A stretch of 64,000 nucleotides of DNA, from the NCBI RefSeq assembly GCF_014884385.1, contig NZ_WKFH01000003.1, positions 1,502,001-1,566,000 of the forward strand, in the 5' to 3' direction. This DNA is from Phycobacter azelaicus (GTDB taxonomy: Bacteria > Pseudomonadota > Alphaproteobacteria > Rhodobacterales > Rhodobacteraceae). The translations under genes were made by a program, and so were the position numbers. Shown here piece by piece: positions 42,282 to 51,078 of the stretch; the first letter of the stretch is position 1; every line of letters starts with the position of its first letter. The notes under the pieces were generated by a model. It was given only the letters and a program-made list of their open reading frames with translations, was not told the origin of the DNA and searched no databases.

Positions 42282-43741
42282 GTCTTTCCCTTTTTAGACT
42301 CTGATTTCCCGGATTTCTTGGCCGGGGTCTTCACCTTGAACTCCTCTGGGATGGGCATCCGGTTGAAGGCATCCAGACCGGCGATCTTGTAGGCTTCGGC
42401 CAGGGTCGGGTAGTTGAAGGTGTTCTGGACAAAGTACTCCACCGTGCCTTTGAGGTTCAGCACCGCCTGGGCGATGTGAATGAGCTCGGTCGCGCCTTCG
42501 CCGACGATCTGCACGCCCAGCACCCGGCGGGTTTTGAGGCTGAACAGCATCTTCAGCATGCCATGCTCCAGCCCCATGATATGCCCGCGCGAGGTTTCGC
42601 GGAACCGGGCGATGCCGACCTCGTAGGGCACACCGCGCTCTTGCAGTTCTTCTTCGGACATGCCGCAGGTCGAAATCTCCGGCACCGAGTAGATGCCATA
42701 GGGGAACCAGGGGCTTTCAGGCACGGTTGGGGTTTCCAGCGCGTGACAGGCAGCGACGCGCCCTTGCTGCAGCGAGGTAGAGGCAAGCGAGGGGTGCCCG
42801 ATCACATCGCCAGTGGCATAGACGTGCGGCACGGCGGTTTGATAGGTCTTGCGCTCAACGCTGATGCGGCCCCTGTGGTCGGTCTCCAGGCCCACGGCTT
42901 TTAGGTTCAGGCTGTCGGTATTGCCCATGCGCCCGGCGGCAAACAGCAGCATTTCCCCGCGCACGTGGCGACCATTGGCCATGCTGACCTCGATATGGCT
43001 ACCTTCGTCCTCGATCTTTTCAATGGCCGAACCAAGGCGCAGGTCGACGCCGTTTTCACGGATCTGATGGGTGAATTCGTGGATGATGGTGCGATCGATG
43101 AAATCGAGGAAAGTCTCGCGCGGCTCGATCAGGGTAACGCGTACATCCAGCGCCGAGAACATGGTGGCATATTCGACCCCGATGACGCCGGCGCCGACCA
43201 CGATCAGGGAGCGGGGGATCTCTTCCATCTCGAGGAACTCATCGCCATCGACAATTGTCTTGCCGTTGAAGGGGACATCATCGGGGCGATAGGTGCGGGT
43301 ACCGGTGGCGATCAGGAACTTTTCAGCGGTAACGCGCGTGGTATCGCCTGCTTCGGTGGCGACCTCCACTTCGTTCGGGCCGATAAAGCGCGCAAGCCCC
43401 GCCAGCCATTCGACGTGGTTGCGGTTAAACTGGTGTTCCAGCACGTCGACCTCGTGATCCAGCGTCATGTGTAGACGCGCTTTCAGATCCTCGGCGTCGA
43501 TCTGGTCCTTCACCCGGTAGGCGCGGCCATAAAAGCTGCGCTCGCGCCAGCCGGTGAGGTTCAGCACGGTTTCCCGCAGCGTCTTTGACGGCACCGTGCC
43601 GGTGTGGACCGAGACGCCGCCCAGCCGGTCCTTGCGGTCGATGACCAGCACACGGCGCTTGAGCTTGCCGGCCTGAATGGCCGCGGTGCGCCCCGAGGGG
43701 CCGGATCCGATAATGACGAGATCGTAATCGTACTGGCTCAT
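42278..43741 (-). CDS. sthA: Soluble pyridine nucleotide transhydrogenase
   Basis: A 487-residue FAD enzyme of the disulfide-reductase fold that exchanges hydride between NADPH and NAD. The FAD motif is [19 protein letters not shown], and the NAD(P) motif is [17 protein letters not shown]. The usual redox Cys pair is absent: the site reads [15 protein letters not shown], as expected for SthA rather than lipoamide dehydrogenase. The C-terminal dimer domain is intact ([23 protein letters not shown]), followed by a Lys-rich tail. It is co-transcribed with the UPF0178 gene. Confidence 0.93.
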   Translation of the reverse strand: MSQYDYDLVIIGSGPSGRTAAIQAGKLKRRVLVIDRKDRLGGVSVHTGTVPSKTLRETVLNLTGWRERSFYGRAYRVKDQIDAEDLKARLHMTLDHEVDVLEHQFNRNHVEWLAGLARFIGPNEVEVATEAGDTTRVTAEKFLIATGTRTYRPDDVPFNGKTIVDGDEFLEMEEIPRSLIVVGAGVIGVEYATMFSALDVRVTLIEPRETFLDFIDRTIIHEFTHQIRENGVDLRLGSAIEKIEDEGSHIEVSMANGRHVRGEMLLFAAGRMGNTDSLNLKAVGLETDHRGRISVERKTYQTAVPHVYATGDVIGHPSLASTSLQQGRVAACHALETPTVPESPWFPYGIYSVPEISTCGMSEEELQERGVPYEVGIARFRETSRGHIMGLEHGMLKMLFSLKTRRVLGVQIVGEGATELIHIAQAVLNLKGTVEYFVQNTFNYPTLAEAYKIAGLDAFNRMPIPEEFKVKTPAKKSGKSESKKGKT

Positions 43742-43762
43742 GGTCGTTTGGTCCTTTCGGGA

Positions 43763-44596
43763 TCAGTCGCGATAAAGCGCCTCGGCGTGGAAGGCGACGT
43801 GATCTTCCATGAAGGTGGAGATGAAGAAATAGCTGTGGTCGTAGCCGGGCTGCAGGCGCAACGTCGCCTGCTGGCGGCGCTCGTTCACGGCCTGTGCCAG
43901 CGCCTCGGGGCGCAGAAGATCGATGAACTGGTCGGCGGTTCCCGTATCCACCAGCACGGGGCCGTCAAAGCCTTTTTCGCGCATCATGAGGGTGGCGTCA
44001 TGTTTCGCCCAGGTGGACTCATCCGCGCCCAGATAGGCGGTCAGCTGCTTTCGGCCCCAGTCGCTGGCGGTTGGGTTACAGATCGGCGCAAAGGCAGAGA
44101 CCGAGCGGAAGCGCCCCGGAAGGTTCATCGCCAGCGTCAGCGCGCCGTGTCCACCCATGGAGTGACCACAGATCGCCTGACGGCCCAGATCCACGGCAAA
44201 GTTTTCGCCCAGAAACGCGGGCAGCTCTTCGGCGACATAGTCCCACATCTGGTAGTGCGGCGCCCAAGGGGCCTGCGTGGCATTCACGTAAAAGCCTGCG
44301 CCCTTACCCAGATCGTAGCCCTCGTCATCGGCCACATCATCGCCGCGCGGTGAGGTGTCGGGAAAGACGATGGCGATGCCTTGCTCGGCGCACCAGGCCT
44401 GTGCGCCTGCCTTGGTCATGGCGTTTTCATGAGTGCAGGTCAGGCCCGACAGGAACCACAAAAGCGGTACCGGGCCGTCTTTTGCCTCTTCGGGTAGGAA
44501 CAGACCAAAGGTCATCTCGCCTTTCGTTGCGCTGCTCTTGTGCCGGTAGACGCCCTGCACGCCGCCAAAGCATGTGTTCTCCGAAACGATTTCCAT
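43763..44596 (-). CDS. fghA: S-formylglutathione hydrolase
   Basis: A 277-residue alpha/beta hydrolase that completes glutathione-dependent formaldehyde oxidation by releasing formate and glutathione. The nucleophile Ser146 is in CGHSMGGHGALTLA. LWFLSGLTCTHENAMTKAG and FPDTSPRGDDV are diagnostic, and the Asp and His of the triad are in DTGTADQF and YDHSYFFISTF. The start ATG at 44596 begins MEIVSENTCFGG. It lies 21 bases upstream of sthA on the same strand. The glutathione-dependent formaldehyde dehydrogenase gene is not in the window. Confidence 0.94.
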   Translation of the reverse strand: MEIVSENTCFGGVQGVYRHKSSATKGEMTFGLFLPEEAKDGPVPLLWFLSGLTCTHENAMTKAGAQAWCAEQGIAIVFPDTSPRGDDVADDEGYDLGKGAGFYVNATQAPWAPHYQMWDYVAEELPAFLGENFAVDLGRQAICGHSMGGHGALTLAMNLPGRFRSVSAFAPICNPTASDWGRKQLTAYLGADESTWAKHDATLMMREKGFDGPVLVDTGTADQFIDLLRPEALAQAVNERRQQATLRLQPGYDHSYFFISTFMEDHVAFHAEALYRD

Positions 44597-44754
44597 GGTG
44601 AGGCTCCTTGCAAATGGTTGCCTATCAGCTATCCGGCGTTGGCGGTGGGGTCCAGTGTTGCGGCGCCCTGACGCAGTCTTTTTGCGGCAGAAGGCTTGCA
44701 AAAGCCTGAATGCAGAGGGATTTGCCTGACCGGTGATCGGTCAGGCTGCCAAAG

Positions 44755-45684
44755 CTACTGCCCTGAAGCCCAGGCGATGGCCAGCGGTACCGTCAGGATC
44801 GAAATCGCGGTAGAGATCAGGATCGCCGCCGAGGCCCGGTGCGGCGCCACGTTGTAATGCTGGGCCAGCATGTAGACGTTACCTGCAACTGGCAGGGAGG
44901 CCGCCGCGATGGCGACCGAGGCCGGGAAGCTGGCAACCGGCACCAGCCACAGTACGCCAATGGCAACAAAAATGGGGTGCAGGACCAGTTTGGCAAAGCT
45001 GAGCCAGCCAGCCACCTGCATACGTTCTGCGGATTTCGAGGCCAAAGAGGCTCCGATGGCGAATAGCGCGCCGGGCGTTGCCGCACCGCCGAGGATCGAC
45101 AGAAAGTCATTGACCGGCGCCGGGATCGGCTGAGCGGAGGCCGACCAGGCCAGACCAGCCACGATGGCGACGATCATCGGGTTTCGCACCAGTCCGAGCG
45201 CCACGAGCTTCAGGGTCTGCAAGCCGAGCCCCGATCCGCGCCCAGCATTGATCAGGATGACGATGAGCGAAGAAAACACCACGAGATCGACGCTCAGCAC
45301 AACCATCATCGGCCCGATCGAGGCCTCCCCGAACAGGATCGCCATCATCGGAAGGCCCAGGAACCCCACGTTGCCGATGGCGGCGCATTGCGCCTCGACC
45401 GCTGCGGTGGGGATGTTCAGCCCCCTGAGCGCGGCCACGGCCGTGGCCACAAGGTAAACGGCCAGGGTGCCTGCAAGGTAGCCAAGTATCAGGTTCGGGT
45501 CGAACACCTCTGCAAAGGAGAGGTTGGCCGCAAAGCTGAATATCATTGCCGAGAGCGGGAAGAAGAAGACGAACTTCGTCAGATAGGCCGTCGCCTCGTC
45601 CGTGAAGAACCGCGTGCGCCCGGCCCAGTAGCCAAGGCCGATGATCGCAAAGAAGGGCAGGGTTCTGAAGAATATGTCAGCCAT
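44755..45684 (-). CDS. AEC family transporter (auxin efflux carrier-like)
   Basis: A 309-residue carrier with about ten hydrophobic spans and no signal peptide beyond the first span (IFFRTLPFFAIIGLGYWAG). The family features include NVGFLGLPMMAILFG in the first half and APHRASAAILISTAISILTVPLAIAW at the C-terminus. The substrate is unknown; bacterial members often carry malate or malonate. It is monocistronic. A perfect 9-bp hairpin (44724-44746) follows its stop but without a T-run. Confidence 0.9.
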   Translation of the reverse strand: MADIFFRTLPFFAIIGLGYWAGRTRFFTDEATAYLTKFVFFFPLSAMIFSFAANLSFAEVFDPNLILGYLAGTLAVYLVATAVAALRGLNIPTAAVEAQCAAIGNVGFLGLPMMAILFGEASIGPMMVVLSVDLVVFSSLIVILINAGRGSGLGLQTLKLVALGLVRNPMIVAIVAGLAWSASAQPIPAPVNDFLSILGGAATPGALFAIGASLASKSAERMQVAGWLSFAKLVLHPIFVAIGVLWLVPVASFPASVAIAAASLPVAGNVYMLAQHYNVAPHRASAAILISTAISILTVPLAIAWASGQ

Positions 45685-45710
45685 CGCAGGATTGGTAACC
45701 TGAATTGACC

Positions 45711-45751
45711 AAAACGAAAAGCCTGTTTGACAGGGCCTGCCTCAAACAGGC
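45711..45751 (-). terminator. Intrinsic terminator on the minus strand
   Basis: Read on the minus strand, GCCTGTTTGA and TCAAACAGGC form a perfect 10-bp stem with an 11-base loop, followed by TTTTCGTTTT. It would end transcripts coming from the unknown gene at 46038-46514, just before the AEC carrier start. Confidence 0.75.
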
Positions 45752-45791
45752 GTAAGCTCCCGCCCGTCGCCTTTGCATGAGACATGCAAGG

Positions 45792-45824
45792 CTCCCGTTG
45801 GGCCGGGCCGCGCTGGCGCGCGGC
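45792..45824 (+). repeat. REP-like palindromic element, copy 2
   Basis: CTCCCGTTGGGC is followed by GCCGCGC-tg-GCGCGCGGC, a GC palindrome. The arrangement matches copies at 31579-31609 and (inverted) 46736-46773. Confidence 0.5.
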
Positions 45825-46037
45825 GGGGGGCTCTTGGCGGCTGCAGGCTATTCGCGAGGAGCCCGATCTATCGTAAGCCTTACTTGCCAGCCGCCAGAGC
45901 GATGTCTGCCGTTCTGCAGTGGATCAAGACGACCTTGGATGCCGAATACGTCGGACTGCTACGCGCGGCTATGTTTCGGGCGGCTGTGTTTTGGGCTGGA
46001 CACCCTTAAAGCGCACTCACGCCCAATGCGTTTTCCT

Positions 46038-46514
46038 CTAAAGGTCGGCAATCATTTCCGCGACGTGTGCCTTGAGAACCTCAACCCGGTTTTGTGCCTG
46101 ATCGGCGAAGCCGCCTAGGGTCACGATCTCCGAGCGAAGAACGGCCAAGCGCTCCTCGGTTGCGGTCGGTAGCTCTTCCAGCAGTTCAAACAGTACATTG
46201 CTGGCGACTTTGGCTTCCTTTTTGCGGTTCTCCATTTCGCCTTCTGTACCGACCAATCGGATCACGCTGCTGTAAGCCTGATAGTCGCTAGAGTGAACGG
46301 ATAGTTGTTGCTCATGCGACATCTGAAACAGGGCGTCGATCGCGTCTCTTCGGCTGAGATGGCTGACACTGTCATAAAGCGCGCGAGCCTTGGATCGGTG
46401 TGCTGCCACTCTTTTCTTGTCTGAAGAGAAGTGGTTCGTTTTCTGTGCGTCTTGCGATGCGAGCGGGCGGGCCGCTGCAGCGGAATGCCCTACATTCTGT
46501 TGCGGAGACAACAT
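46038..46514 (-). CDS. Unknown helical protein
   Basis: A 158-residue protein that I do not recognise. The first 35 residues are polar and low in structure; the remainder is predicted-looking helix (RRDAIDALFQMSHEQQL, KEAKVASNVLFELLEELPTATEERLAVLRSEIV). It has no signal peptide, membrane segment or Cys motif. Codon use is less GC-biased than in its neighbours. It stands alone, flanked on both sides by 300 bases or more of gene-poor sequence with REP-like elements, and its transcript likely ends at the terminator at 45711-45751. Confidence 0.6.
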   Translation of the reverse strand: MLSPQQNVGHSAAAARPLASQDAQKTNHFSSDKKRVAAHRSKARALYDSVSHLSRRDAIDALFQMSHEQQLSVHSSDYQAYSSVIRLVGTEGEMENRKKEAKVASNVLFELLEELPTATEERLAVLRSEIVTLGGFADQAQNRVEVLKAHVAEMIADL

Positions 46515-46832
46515 ATTGGCCTGATCCTTTACTGGTTATGGCCGCAGTGTGCCCAAAAGAGATGTGTATTGCGTAAATTCCCGGCTTTTTATTGCTTGAT
46601 GGCGACATCCGGAGGGATGTGAACAAAGGCCTGACCGCCTGTCTCTGTACATCTTCAAAGCTTCGGTGAGTGCCCCTTCCAGCCTTTCCGGGCATTTGCG
46701 CTGCTGTTTATTTGACCGCTCTCGTTCAAACGCACCCCGCCGCGCGATAGCGCGGCGCCACGCCCAACGGGAGGGGCTGCCTGCGGGGCAGCTTCCGACG
46801 GGCGGGAGGGCCTCCTTTGCGGTTTGATCCGA
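46515..46832. other. Gene-poor stretch with REP-like element
   Basis: About 320 bases without a supportable gene. The right part holds a REP-like element (46736-46773). The left part should hold the promoter of the unknown gene at 46514, but no clear regulatory motif was seen. Confidence 0.45.
46736..46773 (-). repeat. REP-like palindromic element, copy 3 (inverted)
   Basis: On the minus strand it reads CTCCCGTTGGGC, then GTGGC and GCCGCGC-tatc-GCGCGGC. It is the closest relative of the copy at 45792-45824. Confidence 0.5.
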
Positions 46833-47807
46833 TCAACCGCTGCCGATGAGGGCGCCTGCACCAAGGACAAGCGCACCGCCCAGAACCACTTGCAGCGTTG
46901 CGCGCCAGAAAGGCGTTTCCATATACTTGTTCTGGATCCAGGCAATCGCCCAGAGTTCGATAAAGACGATGATGAAAGCGATCGTGGTTGCCGTCCAGAA
47001 CTCGGGGATCAGGTACGGCAGCGCATGGCCCAGCCCGCCCACCGTGGTCATCACGCCCGACGCCAGCCCCCGTTTCATGGGAGAGCCGCGCCCCGATAGT
47101 TCACCGTCGTCCGAAGCGGCTTCGGTAAAGCCCATCGAGATCCCCGCCCCGACAGAGGCGGCGACCCCCACCAGGAAGGTTGTCCAGGTGTCCTGCGTGG
47201 CAAAGGCGGTCGCAAAGATTGGCGCAAGGGTAGATACGGACCCATCCATCAGCCCGGCCAGACCCGGCTGTACCCAGGTCAGCACGAACTGGCGATGCGC
47301 GGTGCGATCTTCCTCTGAGCGGGCGTCACCGGTGAGATGCGCCTCTTCCAGCTCTGTCGCCGTGTCGCGGTGACCGGCCTCTGCGGCTGCCAGGTCACCC
47401 AGCAGTTTGCGGGTCTCGGCGTCCTTGGTACGAGCGGCGGCTGCAAGGTAGAACCGCTCCGCATCGGCCTCCATCGCCTTGGCCTCGTCGCGGATGCGAT
47501 CAAGACTCAGGTTCTCCATCAGCCAGATCGGGCGGCGATTGTAGTATCCGGCCACATGTTCGCGCCGGATCAGCGGAATGGCGTTGCCAAAGCGTTTCTC
47601 GTGCAGGGCGATCAGCCGGGCGCGATGCCCGTCCTCTTCTGCGGCCATTCCGTCGAACATGGCGGCCGAGGCGGGAAAGTCGTCCCGCAGCCGTGCCGCA
47701 TAGCCGCGGTAGATGCGCGCGTCGTCTTCTTCCGAGGAGATCGCCAGGGCTAGGATCTCTTGCCCGGTGAGGTCGGAGAAGCGTTTTCGTTGGGGAAGGA
47801 ACCGCAT
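46833..47807 (-). CDS. mbfA: Membrane-bound ferritin MbfA, iron exporter (ferritin-like plus VIT1 domain)
   Basis: A 324-residue protein. The N-terminal ferritin-like/rubrerythrin domain (residues about 8-160) carries Glu and His ligands in ALAISSEEDDARIYRGYA, MAAEEDGHRARL, MEADAERFYL and AAAEAGHRDTA. The C-terminal VIT1-like membrane domain (about 170-324) includes GLAGLMDGSVSTLAPIFATAF and MGFTEAASDDGELSGRGSP. This is the architecture of MbfA, an inner-membrane iron exporter known in Bradyrhizobium and Agrobacterium to be repressed by Irr. A perfect ICE motif lies 12 bases before its start, supporting the same control here. Confidence 0.93.
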   Translation of the reverse strand: MRFLPQRKRFSDLTGQEILALAISSEEDDARIYRGYAARLRDDFPASAAMFDGMAAEEDGHRARLIALHEKRFGNAIPLIRREHVAGYYNRRPIWLMENLSLDRIRDEAKAMEADAERFYLAAAARTKDAETRKLLGDLAAAEAGHRDTATELEEAHLTGDARSEEDRTAHRQFVLTWVQPGLAGLMDGSVSTLAPIFATAFATQDTWTTFLVGVAASVGAGISMGFTEAASDDGELSGRGSPMKRGLASGVMTTVGGLGHALPYLIPEFWTATTIAFIIVFIELWAIAWIQNKYMETPFWRATLQVVLGGALVLGAGALIGSG

Positions 47808-47819
47808 GTGACTTCCTTT

Positions 47820-47836
47820 TTTAGAATTGTTCTAAA
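47820..47836. promoter_or_regulatory. Irr-binding ICE motif upstream of mbfA
   Basis: TTTAGAA-TTG-TTCTAAA is a perfect 17-bp inverted repeat matching the iron control element bound by Irr in alphaproteobacteria. It lies 13 bases ahead of the mbfA start codon, within the likely promoter. Confidence 0.88.
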
Positions 47837-47992
47837 GTAGATTATGCGCATCACTCAAAAGTGCAAGTGGGAAAGCCGATACAGCTTGACGCAGGCAGAG
47901 CCTGCAGGGAACACAGTTGTTGAATGGGAGGCCGTTGGGCTAGGGTGGTTGCGCCCAATACAGTCATCCCGCGAGCGCCATGAGGTCGGATC

Positions 47993-48610
47993 ATGAACGA
48001 GCAAGCCAGCATTCTGCGGACAGGTCGCAAGTTCGACCAGGTCCTGAAAGGTGCGCGCGAAGTGTTCATGGCCGATGGATTCGAAGGGGCGAGTGTTGAT
48101 GACATCGCGCGTGCAGCGGGGGTCTCCAAAGCAACGCTCTACAGCTATTTCCCCGACAAACGGCTGTTGTTCATGGAAGTTGCCCGGCACGAATGCGCCC
48201 GGCAGGCGGATGCGCCGATGGATCTTTCGGGGGCGTGCTGCACGCCGCGCGATGTTCTGACCGCTGCCGGTCGGCATATCCTGTCGGTCAGCCTGTCGGA
48301 ATTCGGTCTGCGGATGTTCCGGATCTGTGTGGCAGAGGCGGACCGCTTCCCGGATCTGGGCCGTCAGTTCTATGAAAGCGGACCGATGGTGGTGCGGGCT
48401 CGCCTGCGCGACTATCTGCAAGGGGCGGCCACGCGCGGAGAGCTTCAGATCGAGGACTTCGATCTGGCAGCGGACCAGTTTGCCGAACTGTGCCGTGCCG
48501 ACCTGGTGCCGCGCCTTGTCTTTAATATCGATACCAGTTTCACGCCGGATGAGCGTGAGCGCATCGTGTCCGGCGCCGTGGACATGTTCATGGCGCGTTA
48601 CGGTACCTGA
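47993..48610 (+). CDS. TetR/AcrR family transcriptional regulator
   Basis: A 205-residue regulator. The helix-turn-helix region reads AREVFMADGFEGASVDDIARAAGVSKATLYSYFPDKRLLF, and the C-terminal domain (RHILSVSLSEFGLRMFRICVAEADRFPDLGRQFYESGP) matches the AefR-like TetR C-terminal type. It is divergent from mbfA with about 185 bases between the starts. No palindrome clearly assignable to this regulator was seen, so its targets are unknown. Confidence 0.92.
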   Translation: MNEQASILRTGRKFDQVLKGAREVFMADGFEGASVDDIARAAGVSKATLYSYFPDKRLLFMEVARHECARQADAPMDLSGACCTPRDVLTAAGRHILSVSLSEFGLRMFRICVAEADRFPDLGRQFYESGPMVVRARLRDYLQGAATRGELQIEDFDLAADQFAELCRADLVPRLVFNIDTSFTPDERERIVSGAVDMFMARYGT

Positions 48611-48651
48611 CCCCTCGCACCTATCGTTTAATTACAATTGGCCTTGCGGCA

Positions 48652-49149
48652 TCAATGCGTGACGAAATCGTTGGGCGTGTCGCGATAGGTCTCATGGCAG
48701 CTGAGGCAGGCCTGAACCATGTTCGGGACCGTGCGCAATAGGCCATTGCGCGTATATGCACTGATCTGTCTGGCGGCATCCTCGGCCCGTTCGGCGCGTG
48801 TTTCGAAGTCTTCCCATTGCTGCCATATCAAGGGCCGCGCATGAGAGTGCGGGTCCATGCGCGGTTTCTTGAACCGTTTGCGAATGTCGCCTGTGCTTTT
48901 GATCAGGCTGCGTCGAGCCGCTCTGGCCTTGGCAGCGTTGAACACCATGCGCCCGGCCATCATGTCGGCCAGGGTGGTGATAGCGGCCTTTTGACTGGTC
49001 ATCAGCTCCACCCGGCGTTTGACGTGCTTGTCGGTGATCGGCGCGGCGGCATCCAGCTGGGCGCCCACAAGGGCCAGGATCAGAACCAGAAGCGCAGGCA
49101 GGCTGCGTAGCGTACGGTGGTGGGTCAGGACAGAGCGATACGGCTTCAT
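48652..49149 (-). CDS. Cytochrome c' family protein
   Basis: A 165-residue exported cytochrome. A signal sequence (LRSLPALLVLILALVGAQLDA) precedes a helical domain rich in Arg and Lys (ELMTSQKAAITTLADMMAGRM). The haem-binding CLSCH is near the C-terminus, as in cytochrome c', where the five-coordinate haem may bind nitric oxide. The start at 49149 (MKPYRSV) is used since upstream codons would run into the imuB promoter. It is divergent from imuB, and the LexA-like box lies in the shared region. Confidence 0.85.
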   Translation of the reverse strand: MKPYRSVLTHHRTLRSLPALLVLILALVGAQLDAAAPITDKHVKRRVELMTSQKAAITTLADMMAGRMVFNAAKARAARRSLIKSTGDIRKRFKKPRMDPHSHARPLIWQQWEDFETRAERAEDAARQISAYTRNGLLRTVPNMVQACLSCHETYRDTPNDFVTH

Positions 49150-49212
49150 GGGCGCGCTCCCTTCATGGGGATTCTCGTCTCGGGAGAGAGGATTGACCGA
49201 ATCGAATATTTG

Positions 49213-49227
49213 GAACAAATGTAGAAC
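49213..49227 (+). promoter_or_regulatory. LexA box upstream of imuB
   Basis: GAAC-AAATGTA-GAAC is an exact match to the alphaproteobacterial LexA site GAAC-N7-GAAC. It lies 59 bases before the imuB start. Confidence 0.82.
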
Positions 49228-49286
49228 ATCGGTAGTGCTGACTGCTGGTTTCCATAAATTTTCAAACCTTCGACCCGGATCGCGCC

Positions 49287-50990
49287 ATGCCTCATCGCCG
49301 CATATTATCGCTTTGGTTTCCGCGCCTGGGCGCGGAGCGGGTGATGCGGGCAGGGCAGGGTAGTCTTGCCGGACCTTTGGCCATTGTGGAGGAACTTTCC
49401 AACACACAGGTTATTTCTGCGTTAAATGCCGAGGCCGAGGAGGAGGGGCTTTTTGTAGGTCAGCCCCTGCGCGATGCCCATGCCATCTGCGGTGCCCTGT
49501 TGACCCGCAGGCGAAATGCACCGGCAGAAAAAGCCTTTCTTGAGGCGCTGGGGCGCTGGGCTGGAAAGTTCAGCCCCTGGGTCGCGCCCGAGGGGGCTGA
49601 CAGCATCAACCTTGATATGACGGGATCTGCCCATCTTTTCGGCGGGGAAGAGGCGCTTTTGCAGCGGATCGAAGAAGACTGCGCGCGGATGGGGCTCACC
49701 GTGCGGATGGGTCTGGCCGATACATTGGGCGCGGCCTGGGCGCTGGCGCGCTATGCCGGGCAGGAGGCAGGGCTGCCGCCGGATCGCTCGGGTGATGCCA
49801 TTGATCAGGAGGCCCGCGCCACCCGTGCCCGCGCCGCCCGCAGTCCCGCGCGGGGCCAGCATAAGGGCAAGGCGGGGCGCAGGCACTGGACCCGGGGCGG
49901 TACCGCCCCCCAGCCGGTTGAGACCGCAAAATCGCCGCACCGGATTGCCCCGCCTGGGCAGTCGCGCGTGGCCTTGGCCTCCTTACCGATTGCGGCGCTG
50001 CGGCTTGAGGCCAGTACCGTGGCGCAGTTGGGCCGCCTTGGCCTGCGACAGATCGGCGATCTGCTGGATCAGCCTCGCGCCAGCCTTGCCCGGCGGTTCG
50101 GGCGGGGGCTGGTGCTGCGTCTGGATCAGGCCATGGGCAGCACGCCCGAGCCGGTCTCTCCGGCCCGTGCGGTCGAAAGTTTCGCAGTGCGCCTGACCCT
50201 GCCGGAGCCGATCGGACTGGTCGATGATCTGCTGGCGGGCATAGACCGGATGCTACCCCGCCTTTGCGCCCGGCTTGAGGACCGGGGCAAGGGTGCTCGG
50301 CTTTTGCGGCTGGAGGCGCACCGGGTGGATCAGGCAGCGCAGAGCGTCACTGTCGGGTTGGCCCGCGCCAGCCGTGATGCGGAGCGTATCCGCCCCCTGC
50401 TTGAGATGAAGCTGGAAGAGATCGACGCCGGGTTTGGCATAGAAATGCTGCGCCTTGAGGTGCTTCGGGCGGAACCCATCCATGCCCGTACCCAGGCCGG
50501 GCACCTTGAGGCCACTGCCGCCGCCCGCACCCGACAGGCGGGAGGGCAGGATGTGGTGCTGGAGGATCTGATCGGGCGTATCGGTGCCCGCATTGGCCTT
50601 GAGGCGATCACCCGGCGCCACCCGGTCGACACTCATATTCCCGAAAAGACGGCTAAGGTGCTGGCGGCCGCCTGGTCCGAACCGGCGCAGGACTGGCCGC
50701 CCTCTCCGCATCCGCGCCCCTTGCTGATGTGGCGGCCCGAACTGGTGATGGCGCCGGATGTGCCCACCGTGCCCGAACGCTTCCGCTGGCGCGGCCGCGA
50801 CTGGCAGCTGGCCGAGGCCGAAGGTCCCGAACGTATTGCCCCGGAATGGTGGCTGGAGGATCCCAATTGGCGCAGCGGGGTGCGCGATTACTGGGTGGTG
50901 GTCACTGGCTGCGGCGCCCGACTCTGGCTGTTCTTTGCCCATGGGGCTGCCCTGTCGCGGGGCTGGTTCTGCCATGGCAGTTTTGCCTGA
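49287..50990 (+). CDS. imuB: SOS mutasome Y-family polymerase-like protein ImuB
   Basis: A 567-residue Y-family-related protein. It opens ILSLWFPRLGAERVMR and has DSINLDMTGSAHLFGGEEALL, the ImuB version of the catalytic segment in which the polymerase Asp/Glu residues are missing. It is therefore a scaffold that links DnaE2 to the clamp rather than a polymerase. Helix-hairpin-helix and little-finger-like parts follow (LGLRQIGDLLDQPRASLARRFG). Residues about 170-220 are a low-complexity basic insert. imuA, normally just upstream, is not here; a cytochrome gene is. A perfect LexA box precedes it. Confidence 0.9.
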   Translation: MPHRRILSLWFPRLGAERVMRAGQGSLAGPLAIVEELSNTQVISALNAEAEEEGLFVGQPLRDAHAICGALLTRRRNAPAEKAFLEALGRWAGKFSPWVAPEGADSINLDMTGSAHLFGGEEALLQRIEEDCARMGLTVRMGLADTLGAAWALARYAGQEAGLPPDRSGDAIDQEARATRARAARSPARGQHKGKAGRRHWTRGGTAPQPVETAKSPHRIAPPGQSRVALASLPIAALRLEASTVAQLGRLGLRQIGDLLDQPRASLARRFGRGLVLRLDQAMGSTPEPVSPARAVESFAVRLTLPEPIGLVDDLLAGIDRMLPRLCARLEDRGKGARLLRLEAHRVDQAAQSVTVGLARASRDAERIRPLLEMKLEEIDAGFGIEMLRLEVLRAEPIHARTQAGHLEATAAARTRQAGGQDVVLEDLIGRIGARIGLEAITRRHPVDTHIPEKTAKVLAAAWSEPAQDWPPSPHPRPLLMWRPELVMAPDVPTVPERFRWRGRDWQLAEAEGPERIAPEWWLEDPNWRSGVRDYWVVVTGCGARLWLFFAHGAALSRGWFCHGSFA

Positions 50991-51078
50991 GTGCGTGTTC
51001 AGATGCAGAAGAAACCCTTCGCTCCATGGCGAAGTCTTTACACTATGGGGCGGGGGCCCCAGGGCCTAGGATCGACAT

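Larger units (their letters stand above)
45685..46037. other. Gene-poor stretch with terminator and REP-like element
   Basis: About 350 bases without a supportable gene. It holds a minus-strand terminator (45711-45751) and a REP-like palindrome (45792-45824). The rest has no clear coding signal or RNA gene. Confidence 0.5.

Noticed and set aside
45773..46118. Short plus-strand open frames in the AEC carrier upstream gap
   Set aside because: They cover the REP-like repeat, lack ribosome sites and encode low-complexity Arg/Ala-rich peptides.
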